A stretch of 64,000 nt of DNA from Daldinia sp. FL1419 (lineage: Eukaryota > Ascomycota > Sordariomycetes > Xylariales > Hypoxylaceae). Below the pieces are notes generated by a model. The model worked only from the letters and a program-made list of their open reading frames with translations, had not been told where the DNA came from and searched no databases. The translations under genes were made by a program, and so were the position numbers. Below, piece after piece: positions 11,679 through 23,939 of this stretch; position 1 is the stretch's first letter, and each line of letters starts with the position of its first letter. The stretch lies in NCBI GenBank assembly GCA_025201765.1, contig MU623407.1, positions 124,001 to 188,000 of the forward strand, given 5' to 3'.

Positions 11679-13855
11679 TCAATCCACCTTAATCAGCTCG
11701 CCATCGCCCAACCTGTCTTCGTCAGTACTTGCAGAGATCCACCCAAGTGGAAAATTAAAAAAAAAAAAAAAGTACTTACGGTTTCCATTCTACATCACAG
11801 AACAAGGAGCCCTTGTACGCAAACTTTGGGTTCGAGAAGTTGAGCTGTCCGGATCCGGGGTAGACAAATTTGCCGGCACGTTTAAAATTCTCGTTGAGGC
11901 CGCGGTTGATCGAGTTAATGGTGCTGACGATACGGGGTTTGACATGTTTGTCGAGGCCGTTGTTCTTCATGTCCACGGCACCATCAATCCACGGATGGCT
12001 GCCATCGAGAGTAACGACCGATTTACCTGATTGAACATCCTCAGGGAAAGCAATGACCAGGGACCCCTCCTGTTGGGTGATGGAAACTTTAAAGCTCCAT
12101 GGCCATCTGTAGTCCTCTCTGTTCATTCGGACAGCGTCAGCATGTATGACTACAAATAAAGTCGGAAGTGACTCACTGGCTCCAATTAAAAGAATTGTCC
12201 TTCTCTGGCTGGGTCGACGAGCTGACGTAGGCCTGGCGGACATAATGAATCTCGCCCTTTATCTCGAATTCTCTGGTCCCCGGTATCCACCGGACCGTGA
12301 CGGTATTTTCGCCTACACAGAGTCGCAGTCAGCAGTCCGGTTCTTGAGTTTATACAAATTGAGCAATGACAAACTTGAGTGCTCGAAGCGCCTCCAAGCG
12401 TCGCCTGGTGTGGCTTGATGCGGTGCCCGTGGCTCGTTCATCGCGTTATGATACTGTGCCGCCGTCTCGTCCCCCAACACGTGGAATGCAAACTTGGGGT
12501 CACTAGGGCCCGCAGGATCACTCAAGCCTCCATCAAAGCTGTTGGGGAAACTCCATCCCTCTTTTGATACCGTGGGCTTGATGTAGATCGTCGTGCTTCG
12601 ATTCAAGATCTGCAGCTGTGGCAGGAGGAACTTCTCCATGAAAAGTCGTCGGCTCAGTACGAATGAACCATTCGTCTCAGAAAAGCTGCCATGTTCTGGG
12701 AACGCGAGGTTCGCTGACCATTCTAACATCTTAGGCGGCCCGTCGCGATCACCAACGTTTTCGAGGTAGAGGAAGCAGTTATAGTTTCCACCAGTTAGCG
12801 AGTCGCCCTCAACGTTACCGTCGGGGTCATAATACGGATAAGATTCGTGCACCAATGATGTCGGGACTGATAGACACCCTTGGTTAGCATTATGTTCCAA
12901 GTAGCATTCCGGATCGGTAGAAAAATATGAGATAGGCCATACCAAACGTTGGGTTATCATCTGCGATACAGCATTGCTAGTCAGTCTTCTGTCAACAGCA
13001 CGACATCGGTAAGGGGCTATTTACCCATCTTGGGCTTGGTGAGCTTGAATCCTAACGTTGTCAGACTATCTTTCTGCAACTCGCGGGTCCATTTTCTCAT
13101 CATGCTTAGGAAGTCGTCGACGCTGTCGTCATAATCGCCCTCGCCGCTGTCATTCCACTTATCCACGTCATCTTCCCATTCGGAGAACGAACAATGCGCA
13201 CCGGTCCTCGGATTTACCACTCTCGAGTTCTCATCGACCTTGTTCCAGTTGGCCGCTATTCGAGACAAAGTTAACTTAGAAACCAGGGGATATTTATACA
13301 GGGGCAGTTAACTTACACGTGAGCTTTACGTACAGACGCTCAACCCGATAGTCTCCAGGCACGTAGAACGAATCTTCAAATTGTTCCCTCTGCGCCTTGT
13401 CCGCTGCAGTCTCGCCCCCTGTCGGCCCCCGTTTAATTTCTTTGATTTCCAAGTCGCACTCGATGATGATAATCCAATCGGTCAAATCGAGTGTGAACCC
13501 ATTATTGGTCGACATAGTTCCAGTTTTGAAACTGTTAACCCCAGTTAGGTGATGAGATTTACTCCAAAAAATCGAAGGGGGAGAGAAATATGATGACCGA
13601 CCTTAGGTGATGGTAGACCTTGGATTGATCTAGCTTGTTCTTATGAGCGGGGATAGTGATATTTGGTGGGTTCATCTCCCCTTTGATCGATCCATCACGA
13701 ATCGTGATGTTGATTTTTTGAAGACCTTCATATTTCTCGTACAGCTTCCTGAAACTGGAATTGATGATTCCCTGGGACATGCCCATGATCTGGTCATAGT
13801 AATCATCTTTGCCGCTGCCTATGCGTAGGTTGATTGATAGTCTTGGGTCGCTCAT
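11679..13855 (-). CDS. P47/OrfX-like (TULIP-type) protein B
   Basis: Seven exons give 566 aa: 13855-13602, 13531-13317, 13255-13025, 12866-12375, 12312-12177, 12118-11780, 11712-11679. The start at 13855 was chosen because it aligns the N-terminus (LSINLRIGSG, then DDYYDQIMGMSQGIINSSF) with gene A; an open frame continues upstream to 13972. Shared with A at equivalent places: PPNITIP, an ANWN segment after intron 2, PTSL before the long exon, LFMEKFLLPQL, and a final strand-rich part. Introns 1-5 match gene A in position and phase; the 158-nt intron 3 corresponds to the 163-nt one in A. The last exon adds LGDGELIKVD; without this splice (GTAAGT donor at 11779) the protein would stop at a TAA read through that donor. 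No signal peptide or membrane helix. Gene B diverges from the TcB-TcC gene. Function is unknown; an accessory or delivery role for the toxin is inference. Confidence 0.6.
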
Positions 13856-15022
13856 GATGAAGGCAGCAAAAGATGAAGTCAACGATACTAGTGTATCAGC
13901 GAGGTTATCACGGAACTTTGCAGATGGGTATGTATACACTACTTCAGTCACGCCTGGGAGGTGTAGGTGCAATTATCTGTCAGCGTAAGTACGTCTCAAG
14001 GACTCAACTGATCCAAGGGCAATATGGCGAAGAGCGATGAGCCCGTCTGTCTTCTGTCTTGAAAGCGGTTTCGGCGCACTACTGCTAAACATCACCGTAG
14101 CCATGCACAGGGGTGAGTCCGCGCCACCGTCCAAGGGTATACCGTGTTATGGCTAAGCTAAAGCTCACTCAACCGCTTTCCCCCTCCCGGAAGTTCGCCC
14201 GCGCATCGAATATTTGCAACCGACTGCGGTTGCTTGCCCCGGTTTTCCTAACTCGGCACATATCACATATGCACAGTCCATGCACGCGTTCCCAGCTGAA
14301 AAGCTGCAGATCGCTGAGCAATCACTGGCCAACGAAACCCTAAGCGGGTATGAATTATAACACCTAGTCGTACGCCATATTATGATGCATTAAACTATTA
14401 AATATACAAACGTTTTTACATTCGATACGTACTCGAGTAGGTTCACAGGTACCCGGATTCGCGTATGCCGCTACCGGGCATCGATGCCGTTCCGTTTCAC
14501 TGAAACATCTACACCGATCATCCCATCGCCGGGTGCATTGCAGGACAGTGGACACTTCACCTGATTATGCCATCGATTCCAGAACCGTTAGACCCCGCCC
14601 CTTGGCGTCATCAGTAAGATGGCGATGAAACCAATGCGATCACTGATTATCAGATGACGTGTCATGAATCTATGCGCGGCGTGTCTAGACCTGAAGTAGG
14701 TCTCTGGTTCTTGCTGGCCACCAGGGTCTTAGACTCCAGCTGATCATGATCGTGCTATTGTATGTGCCGCGTATAAGTGTTGTAAGTCGAATAGGTGGTG
14801 AAGCTATTGTGAGGCTTGACACTAAATTTCGGTGGAAGTAGCAAGGCCGAGTATTGTGTGGCTTGCGTTTGTCTTGATGTACGTTGGGCTTGTTTCTATA
14901 GCTCTTACTATGTGTTGAGACCCTAGACAATCCTTCAAAGCGTCATTGGTATCGACGGTATACCGTTGCATAGTGCAGCCTAACGGGAAGAGAGGAGGGC
15001 AGAGTAAATCCATTATTACAGT
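13856..15022. promoter_or_regulatory. Shared divergent promoter region between P47-like gene B and the TcB-TcC gene
   Basis: This spacer of about 1.17 kb mirrors the 1.08-kb spacer at 6713-7788 in size and layout. Small ORFs here (14113-14343, 14364-14555 and 14685-14930) match no family I know. A TGACGTGTCA stretch near 14652 resembles a bZIP (CRE-like) site. Promoter function is inferred only from gene orientation. Confidence 0.45.
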
Positions 15023-18000
15023 ATGGCTTCTAGTCTGATGTCAGGGGGGACATCATTGCCTGGTAGGCAAAGTCTAGGCACAGAGGTAATCTTACACAGT
15101 TGAGCTCTCTCAATAGGGTAACGCCGTTTACTTAAGCTGATGACACATAGAAAACCTCTCTGAGAGGCGATAAATCTGCAACGGCAGGTGCTAGAAAGGA
15201 TGAAGGCGCGAATACGGGAGGGGCCGGCCTGAACGCGCCCGGGCACCTTGTTCTTGGCCAAGGTGAAAGTCGGTCATTGCGTGAAAGGTTCAACGTAGAC
15301 ATGTCTACTGGGGGCATGTCACTCAGCGTTCCCATCAAGTCAACTCCGGGGCGCAATGGCTTTGGCCCATCACTGGAACTCGTCTATGACTCTGGCCGTG
15401 CGGGCGTCAGTGGTATATTTGGTGTAGGTTGGTCCTTGCAGGGTGTCGACAGCATCTGTCGGAAGACCTCAGTAGCGATCCCTATCTATGATGATGATAA
15501 AGACGAGTTCGTCCATTCTAGTGCTGGAGACCTCGTTCCTGTCATTGAAGGCAGCAATGATGAGCGAAAGCCAGTCGAGTGGGAGGAGGTACTTGGGAAT
15601 GTCCGTTACTGCATCAGGCTGTATCGGCCGCGCGTGGAGTTGGTGCCGTTACGCGTAGAGCGATGGACTACCTTGGACGGCTCCAGGGCGGTTCGCTGGA
15701 AGACGATATCATCGGGTAACATCGTGACTAACTTCGGCCAGACCACTAGTTCTAGAGTCACCGGCTGCCGCGGCCAGGAGCAGGGCTTAGTATTCTCGTG
15801 GTTGGCATCCGAAGTTCACGATGGCTTCGGAAACCAAATGAAATTTACTTACAAGAGCGAGTCTCTGGATACCTTGGCCCTTAACGTTGAGAGCTACATA
15901 TACGAAGCCAACCGTCAACCTGTCGACCGTGCAACACAGCGCTATCTCAAGTCAATCAAGTACGGCAACAAGAAACCAAATCGTGACGTAGAGGACTGGT
16001 CACTCCTTGATGACGATCAGTCCGAGGGGCCATTTGACTGGGCCTTCGAGGTGATCTTTGATTATGGGGAGCATTCCGTCGGGTCACCCACAACGCAGGA
16101 AGAATCACCTGGGTGGCATTTGCGTCCAGATCCTTTCTCGGTTCACACGAGTGGCTTCGAGATCCGTACGTATCGGCGCTGTGAGCGTGTGCTCATGTTC
16201 CATCACTTTGAAGAGCTGGGGTGCCAGGACTTCCTTGTTGCTGCAACGGAACTTAAATACGAAACCCATTCGTTGTCCGGCGTCTCAGTCCTCAAGTCAC
16301 ACACCGAGTGCGGCTATCAAGTTGGCCCTACCGGAGAACGGTTGTCGTGTATCCGTCTACCACCCAGCCAGTTTGACTATTGGGAGGCCCCAGACACGAC
16401 TAGTATGACCGTGGAAGATTTTCAGCTGGAACTCACCGGTCTAGATACATCGAATGCTAAATGGGTGGATTTAAATGGCGATGGGGTGCCCGGAGTCCTC
16501 ACTAGAGTTGACGGCAATTGGCTCTATCATTCGAATGATAGCAGTGATAAGCCAGCGTTAAAAGGGCCTGGGCAAGTATGCCCGATCCCTCTATTCGCAG
16601 CATCCGGAAATTGGACATTGGAAGATCTCCAAGGTGATGGTCAGCTGGACTTTGTGGTCACGCTTCCCGGGACGAACACCTGTGGCTTTCATGAGCGTGT
16701 GGACGGCAAGACATGGTCCGATTTTGTCCTAATGAAGTCGCTTCCTACGGATTATTTGGCCGACGATTTTGAGATTCAAAAGCTAGACATGACTGGCAAT
16801 GGTTATGGCGACATACTGAAATTAAGATATGACCATGGAAATGAATTTTCCTGGCATCCATCACTAGGCCGGCTTGGATACGGGTCTGAAAGACGTACAG
16901 TGGGTGCTCCTGTTGTGCCCATAGGAGACGTGGACACGTACGTTGTTATCTGCGATATGAATGGAGATGGCCTGAGTGATGTTGCCTTGGTATGTAGAAA
17001 TCGTGTCGTCTACTGGCCTAACATGGGCTACGGACGGTTTGGCGCGTGTGTCACTATGGGGAACCCTCCATCTCTATCGGATTGCTCGAGTTTCAGTACT
17101 CTTCGAGTGCGCATGGCCGACGTGACTGCATCCGGGACCGCAGACCTGATTTATCTCCCAGCAGAGGGCGGCGTGCATATCTATTACAACCAGTCCGGGA
17201 ACAACTGGAGCAATGCCCACGTGCTTGATGCATTTCCGGCACTGGACAGGTTTTGCTCCGTCAGCGTCTTTGATGTCGGCGGCCGCGGTACGCAATGCCT
17301 CGTCTGGACCTCTGGCCAGGCCGGGCGTGGAACCGGCTTGGGAGCGACGATGGTGCGCTTCATCGACCTAATGGGAGGATGCAGGCCCGGTGTCCTGACC
17401 GGATGTAGCAATGGTATTGGAGGCTCGGTGGAGATCTCATATCGTTCGTCTACACAGTACCGCCTCGACGATGAACGAGCCGGGCAGGGCTGGACAACAC
17501 GGCTCCCGTTCCCCATCAGCTGCGTGCAGCAAGTTGTGACGAGAGATGATGTTGCTAAGACGGCCTGCACGATGCGTTATGCCTACCACAATGGCTCCTA
17601 CGACGCCAGTGAGCGACAGTTTCGCGGCTTTCAGATGGTGGAACAGTGGGATTCCGAAGATCTCGCAAACCTGGTCGGGCAAAAATACGTTCGTCCACCA
17701 GCGCACACAAAGACCTGGTTTTACGTTGGGTGCCAGGAACTGGACGCAACAGCCGATCTACTTGGGTCCTTCCCTGGGGGTAGTATACCGCAGCAGAGTC
17801 CATTAGACGCTGCCCATGTCTCTTCTATATTTGCAGCGGAAACGATGACCTCAGCAGAGCTCAAGGACGCTTACAAGGCATTAACAGGCGTGCAGCGTCG
17901 AACAGAGATTTTTGGTCATGATGAGACATCCAAGAGCGCTTGTCCATATGTCGTCGTCCAGCAAAATCACGAAGTTTTAATGCGGCAAGGGATACATTCG

Positions 18001-21000
18001 AGTCAGCGTCACGGAAGGTTTACGGTGTATAGCCGTGAAGAGCTGACATGCCATTATGAGAGAGAGCCGAGTGAGGCCATGGTCCAGCATACCCTCACAA
18101 CTGAGGTAGACGATTTCGGCAACGTCTGCAAGCAGGCCGTGATCCACTATGGGAAAACGCATAGCGATCTCGACACTGATACGGATCGAGGAAAGCAGCA
18201 GGAGACTTTCATATTTTATACGGAAACTGATTATACCAACGCTACCAGTAGCCCCGATAAGCCCAGGCCGGCTCAGACCGAACATTTCCAAGCTCCTTTG
18301 TCAGCAGAGGTCCGGGAATATCGCGTCTTCCCGGGATCATCATGGGAGTGCAGCGCGTCAGATAGGTACAGCTGGGAGACTCTGGTTGCAATGCTCCCCA
18401 AGATTGACGAGGCTGTCATTAGCGACAACTCCATCGCATTTCCTGCAGGCTCGGAAAATGGGGTGAAGGCCATCGCTTCGAAAGTCCGTACATTGTATAC
18501 CAAGGCAGATCTGACGGACAAACTCCCACTGGGCAAGCTAGAGCCATTATCGATAGAATATCAAACATACCGGCTCGCATTTCCGGAGAAACTTCTAGAA
18601 AATGCCCTAAAAGTCAGCGACGATGAACCATTGATGGATATTGGCGAGCTCAGACAGGAGATTGAAAGCGGTGGCTTCATGCAGTTGACTACGGGCGATG
18701 AATGGTGGGCGCCATTGCCACGCAAGACGTTTAGATCCGGCTTCTGTAAGGGATCAGACTCAAGCGATCTATCCGTGGCCCGATCCAACTTTTATATACC
18801 AAACACGGAGATCGATCCTCTTGGAAACATGACGTTTCAGGAGATGGACGTATACCGCCTACTTCCCGAGCGGCTCGTTGATGCCGTGGGATGCGAGTCC
18901 TCATTTGAAAATGACTATGCTCACATGCGAACCCGGATGTACACCGACGCGAACGGGAACAGGACTCGGACGGCCTTTGACGCTTGTGGACGGCCTATAG
19001 GGGTTGCTCATATGGGAGAAGAAGCCGAGACGTTGGGCGATAGTCTCGAAGGTTTTCCGGTTGAGCTGAGCCCTGAGCTCATGGAATCCTTCATTAAAGA
19101 CCCATCGGGACCGCTAGCCTCACACTTATTATGCAATGCCGGTACTAGGACGATTTATCAGGACTCTTGCCAAATAGTAGATGGCAAGCCAATACCGTCG
19201 TTCCGTGTTGAACTGATACGCGACACGCACTACCACGATTTGGACACGGCAACGCAAATCTCGGTCCAGATCACCTATTTCGATGGACACGGCGAGGGAA
19301 TTCAGGAAGTCTCACTTTCAGGAAACCCGGAAGAAGAGCGGAAGTGGAGTTTCAGTGGCTGGGTAATAAGAGACAACAAAGGCCAACCAGCTAAACAGTT
19401 CCTTCCGTTCAGCGCGCCAACACACATCTTCCAACCACAGACGGACGACGCATCATTCCCTGCAACTATATTACTTCGCGATCCCCTGGATAGGATCGTG
19501 GCAACGCTCAATGCCGATCACACATGGACCAAAGTCCGATTCAGCCCTTGGACCCAAGTTAGTTTCGATGCCGGGGACACAGTGGGCATAGACGACCCCA
19601 GCACCGATCAAGACGTAGGTGCATATTTTCTCATGCTGAACCACGATTCGTATCTTCCATCATGGAGACAAGACAAGACAATTGATCCGCGGGCCGTGAC
19701 TCAATCTGAGCGCTGTCATGATACACCAACAACAGCTTATAAAAACGCTTTGAGAAATGATATCGTGGTGCAGACAGATAACGGGCAGCTCGATGGTGGT
19801 GGCAGAGACCTCCGTTCAACACGTACAATGTGGGACATGTGTGGAGACAATATTGTCGAGGTGCAGGATGCGCTACAGCGTGTTGTTGTATTGAATCAGT
19901 ATGATTTGATAGGGCAGTTGGTCCGCAGTAAAAGCATGGATGGTGGCAGCTGTTGGTTCTTGTCAAATGCCAGGGGCTCTCCCTCTCTGTCATGGTCGAG
20001 CCGAGGATATCGAAAACGCATAGTATACGACGGACTCGGAAGGATCAGAATGACCAAGCTGGCACCGCTGAAAGGTGGGCCAGAGTCGTTGATTTCGGAC
20101 TACACGTACGGCGAGGGCCAAGCAGATGCGCGAGAGAAGAATCTGAACGGCCAGTTATATCAGCGTCGTGATCAGTCCGGGCTCCATACGAATCAATGCT
20201 TTGACTTCCATGGTAACTGCGTCGAGTCATCGATTCGCTACGCTGCCGAATACAAACAAGTCATTGATTGGTCTAAGGTGGACGTGGAAGTCGAAGATAC
20301 GGAATATAAAGTCAAGTCCAGATTCAACGCGGTCGGTAGAGAGATACACGTCCTAGACTCAAGCGAGGAGTCCGTATGGCGAACATACGATGCAGCGAAC
20401 CGCTTACAGACGGTCAAGTCGATGACCAAGGAAGGGGAGCTGCTGGTATCAGTGGATAGGATTGACTACTCGGAAGAAGGCGATATCACACTAATCGATT
20501 ACGGTAACGGCTCGCAGACTGAGCACGATTATGATAAACGAACACGAAGGCGCATCAGAACCCGTACAAAGCGCACGGAAGACGGTGCGTCCCTGGAAGA
20601 TATCACCTACATACATGACTGTACGGGAAGAATAATAGTCAAAGACAACCAAGCCCAGCAATCGATCTACTTTAACAACACAGTCGTCACGCCATCACAG
20701 AGTTTTAGGTACGATGCTATCGGGCAGCTCCTCGAAGGTACGGGCCGTGAGCAGGTGGACGCGGCCAAGGACGGGCAAAAACGACTCCGTCCACATAGCG
20801 CTTTTTCCGGACGAGGAGGCTCCATCCCGGGGGACGGCCGCCAAATGGTCGAGTACGTTGAGATTTACAAGTACGACAAGGCGGGAAACATTCTAGAAAT
20901 GCAACATTCGCCCCGAATTGCAGAGAGCTACTCAGGCTGGACGCGAACGTACATATACGAGGAGCGCAGCTGCATCGATGCTAGCATAAACTGCAATCGG

Positions 21001-22578
21001 CTGAGCAGCACCACGATCGGCAAAAGCACAGAGACGTTCCGGTACGAAGGAGACGCCGGGCTTGCCGGATGCGTGACCTCGATTCCGGGTTACTCTATGC
21101 TGAACTGGGACCACGATAACCGGCTCCATTCGTTCTCATCACAGAGAGTCAACCCTGATAGCGACGCGATACCGGAGACGACATGGTATGTCTACAACGA
21201 CGAAGGTAAACGAGTACGGAAAATCACGGAAAGGGGAGTGCCGGGAGGAAGTAGTTCGCCGCCGACTAGGAGTAAGGATACACGATTCCTGCCCCTGAGG
21301 GACATCTATGTTAAGTATGGCGGCGACGGATCGTCCATTATCCAAACCATCACGACCGCAAGTGTCGGCGATGGTGAGCTTGCCACAAAGCCTATCGCCC
21401 TAATCGAGCGTATCTCAGACTCGCAACAGCCGCTCATCCGGTACCGAGCTGGCGAGGCTCTAGAGCTAGATAACAGCTCCAACATAGTTACATACGAAGA
21501 GTACTCACCATACGGGTCTGTTACTTATCAATCCCGAGCCGACGGCGCCACGCCACGGAAATACCGTTTCATGCAGTATCAGCGTGACCGCGAGAGCGGA
21601 CTGGATATTTGCGGAGAGCGATACTACGCGTCCTGGCTAGGACGCTGGACTTCGGCAGATCCTCTGGGAATCGCAGATGGCCTCAATGCATATGCCTACG
21701 TGGCGAACGACCCGGTCAATTACGACGACCAAGGCGGAACGGTGAGAGAGCAGAAAGTGGTGGGCGGGCCCAAAGCGGCGCGGGACGAGACGGGCTACTC
21801 CAAGCGCATGCGAGGCTGGATCAGAAGAATGGGCGCAAGAGAGGGAGCAGGAGGGGGTAGCCAGGAGTCCCCGTTCGTCTCGTTACTCGAGCGACCAGGT
21901 GAGGGTAGCTCAGCCCAGCTGACAAGGCGCGAAATGGCCGAGGCCAAGCTCAGCCGCACTGTGGTATACGACCAAGTACGGCTGCCGCTCGGGATGATCC
22001 GCTTCTCGCAGGAGAAGATTAGCCCGCAAGTGCACAACCCGGAGGAGTTAGATAAACTATCAAACGTGAGACAAGAGATGGGTAGTCTCAAGGCCGAAGT
22101 CCGGCGGCTGAAGAAGCGTGAGGGCCTTAGCCAGGGGGCCGCCGAGTCCCAGGCCGCCGACAGCTTCCTCAGGAAGTTCGGCCAGATCAACGTGGCACTG
22201 GTCGTGGGCTCCCAGCCAGGGGCAGAAAACGACGCGGAAAGGAATGCCAACAAGAACGGCTGGTACTCGATGGACAACCGACGCCTAGCCATCCTCAAGG
22301 GCGCACTCTCTAAAACGGTGCCAATCACGGCCCGCTTCGCGACGCAAGAGGAATTCTTCGGCATGGTTGGCCTCGGGGCCACCAACAAGGCTGATCCATC
22401 GCGCCAAAAATTTAGTGAAATATACGACCAAGGGTACGCAGGGGGCTGGAAAGAGTTGGAAGCTAAGCAACTAAAAGACTATTTCAAAAGTATGAAGGGC
22501 AAGGGGGTGAAATGGAGCACTAAGAACGACGGGAGCTCAATTCGCATTAGTAGCGGTTCAGCTGGACAGAGAAGATGA
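15023..22578 (+). CDS. TcB-TcC fusion protein of a Tc toxin complex (SpvB, beta-propeller, Rhs core, variable C-terminal tip)
   Basis: Model: exon 1 15023-15085 (21 aa), 65-nt intron 15086-15150, exon 2 15151-22578; 2496 aa. The open frame without splicing begins at a TTG at 15277, but family-like sequence (GHLVLGQGESRSLRERF) continues upstream to an acceptor preceded by an in-frame TAG. Domains: SpvB block (about 55-330; LSVPIKSTPGRNGFGP, IFGVGWSL); FG-GAP/propeller repeats with DLNGDG, DMTGNG and DMNGDG (about 455-720); TcdB middle regions; Rhs/YD repeats to the core end LGRWTSADPLGIADGLNAY (about 2185-2205). The remaining 280 residues or so are the variable tip. In bacteria TcB and TcC form a cocoon that cleaves and stores the toxic tip and delivers it through TcA. 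Bacterial B and C are usually separate genes; here they are one. The tip has RFSQEKISP (about 2307) and YSMDNRRL (about 2393) motifs and ends WSTKNDGSSIRI. Confidence 0.92.
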
Positions 22579-23537
22579 TGTGTTGGGGAAAGCAGGGCGA
22601 TACCGATCAACCATGTCTGTTTTGGAATCAGACCACCAGAATGATATTTCTCAATAAGGCTCGGTGTGTTTGCCACCAGGTGATATTATCAATCCAATCA
22701 TTATGAGCAATACTGGTTGAGCAGTATAGGGCGTGATATTCAGGCAATAACCACAAGTTATACCTACGCACTGCGAGGTACCTGCATGTACAGCTTACGT
22801 GATGCGTGCCAGCTAAGCCACGTACCCCAACTAATTACTTGAATTACATAGTTTAACTAGATATTATTACCTAACTAAATATCATACCCCATAGGTACTG
22901 CCCAACCACGTAGGTTAGTATGTAGTAGGTACCAGGTACCTAGTGTTGCTCTAAAATAATACGAAATTCCGGTCCTTAACAGCTCTATTTAAAGAAAATA
23001 GCCGTTCAGCCCTACTGTAAAATAGAAGGCAGGCACTTACAACACGAGAAACTATCAAGGTGGATAAGACCCGAAGAGGTAGTACACTAGGACCGCGCAC
23101 CGCCACGATAAGTTGTTAGATACGGTTGTACGATGTACTGCGTGTTCAATCCTGCTCTCGACGTAAATCCAACCAATCACACTGCGGCAGAAGTTTCTAA
23201 GAAGAAGCTTGGCAACGACGATTCCTACTCCTACTGCGCCTCGTCGAGATCTATTGCCAGCGAAGTTACTGCGGAGCTGCAAATGGCATCTTTCGATTGA
23301 AGAATCACGAAGTTATATAGGATTTGACGTAGATAAATAGAAGTTCGTCTGCCGTCGAAATGACAGTTCTGAATCATCATCACCAACAACCTCACCAACA
23401 ACCTCACTTACTCAGCACTCAATCTACTCTACACAACCAACCAATCCAATACACAACCACCCAATACGATCCAATATCTACCACATCTAGAATTTAATAT
23501 CTTTACATCTTAATAACTTTCCACTACATCCATCAAA
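22579..23537. other. Intergenic region with the promoter of the small secreted protein gene
   Basis: 3' flank of the TcB-TcC gene, then CCTAGGTA-rich AT sequence. From about 23380 it holds a CA/CT-rich leader with two copies of CACCAACAACCTCAC, directly upstream of the start codon at 23538, as in many highly expressed fungal genes. No other coding region is supported. Confidence 0.5.
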
Positions 23538-23939
23538 ATGAAGTCCTTCGCCATCGCCACCATTGCCGCCGCGGCCCTCGCCTCCTCCGCCGCGGCTCTC
23601 CCCACGGAACCCCCCTACGCCAAGGTCAACCTAGTCGCTATCAACCACCCCGTCAGCGGTGAGCGATCCGGGACGCGAGTCACTATCGACCTTGCGACTC
23701 TCAGCCACCGGGAGAACTTACCAATCACCGGTTTCGCCATCGAGAGCATCTCCATCACGGCGCCCACCGCTCCAAACGCACCCACCCCCAGCGTGGAGGA
23801 CATCACCTGCCAGCGCTACCAGGACCAGTTTGGCGTCTCGCGGGGCAGCGCCGCTTTCACCAGCTCCAAAGACGCGTTGATTAGCACCAACTCGGTTGAC
23901 TTTGGCTACGTTCTCTGCTACGTCAACCCCACCGCCTAG
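23538..23939 (+). CDS. Small secreted protein, candidate effector
   Basis: Single exon, 133 aa. The N-terminus (MKSFAIATIAAAALASSAAA, then LPTEP) is a clear signal peptide with a likely cleavage after an Ala near residue 20. The mature part is about 113 aa with only two cysteines (in ITCQRYQ and YVLCYV), which could form one disulfide joining the C-terminal half. It is strand-rich with no repeats and has no family I recognise. Codon use is strongly C-ending (CTC, GCC, ACC), unlike the surrounding AT-rich DNA, which suggests high expression. Start is well placed after a CA-rich leader (ATCAAAATG). It follows the TcB-TcC gene on the same strand, but nothing in the sequence links it to the toxin. 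Confidence 0.75.
   Translation: MKSFAIATIAAAALASSAAALPTEPPYAKVNLVAINHPVSGERSGTRVTIDLATLSHRENLPITGFAIESISITAPTAPNAPTPSVEDITCQRYQDQFGVSRGSAAFTSSKDALISTNSVDFGYVLCYVNPTA

Noticed and set aside
11479..12030. 183-codon plus-strand ORF
   Set aside because: It is antisense to exons 6 and 7 of P47-like gene B and has no family resemblance.
21795..22388. 197-codon minus-strand ORF
   Set aside because: Antisense shadow of the GC-rich TcB-TcC tip region.
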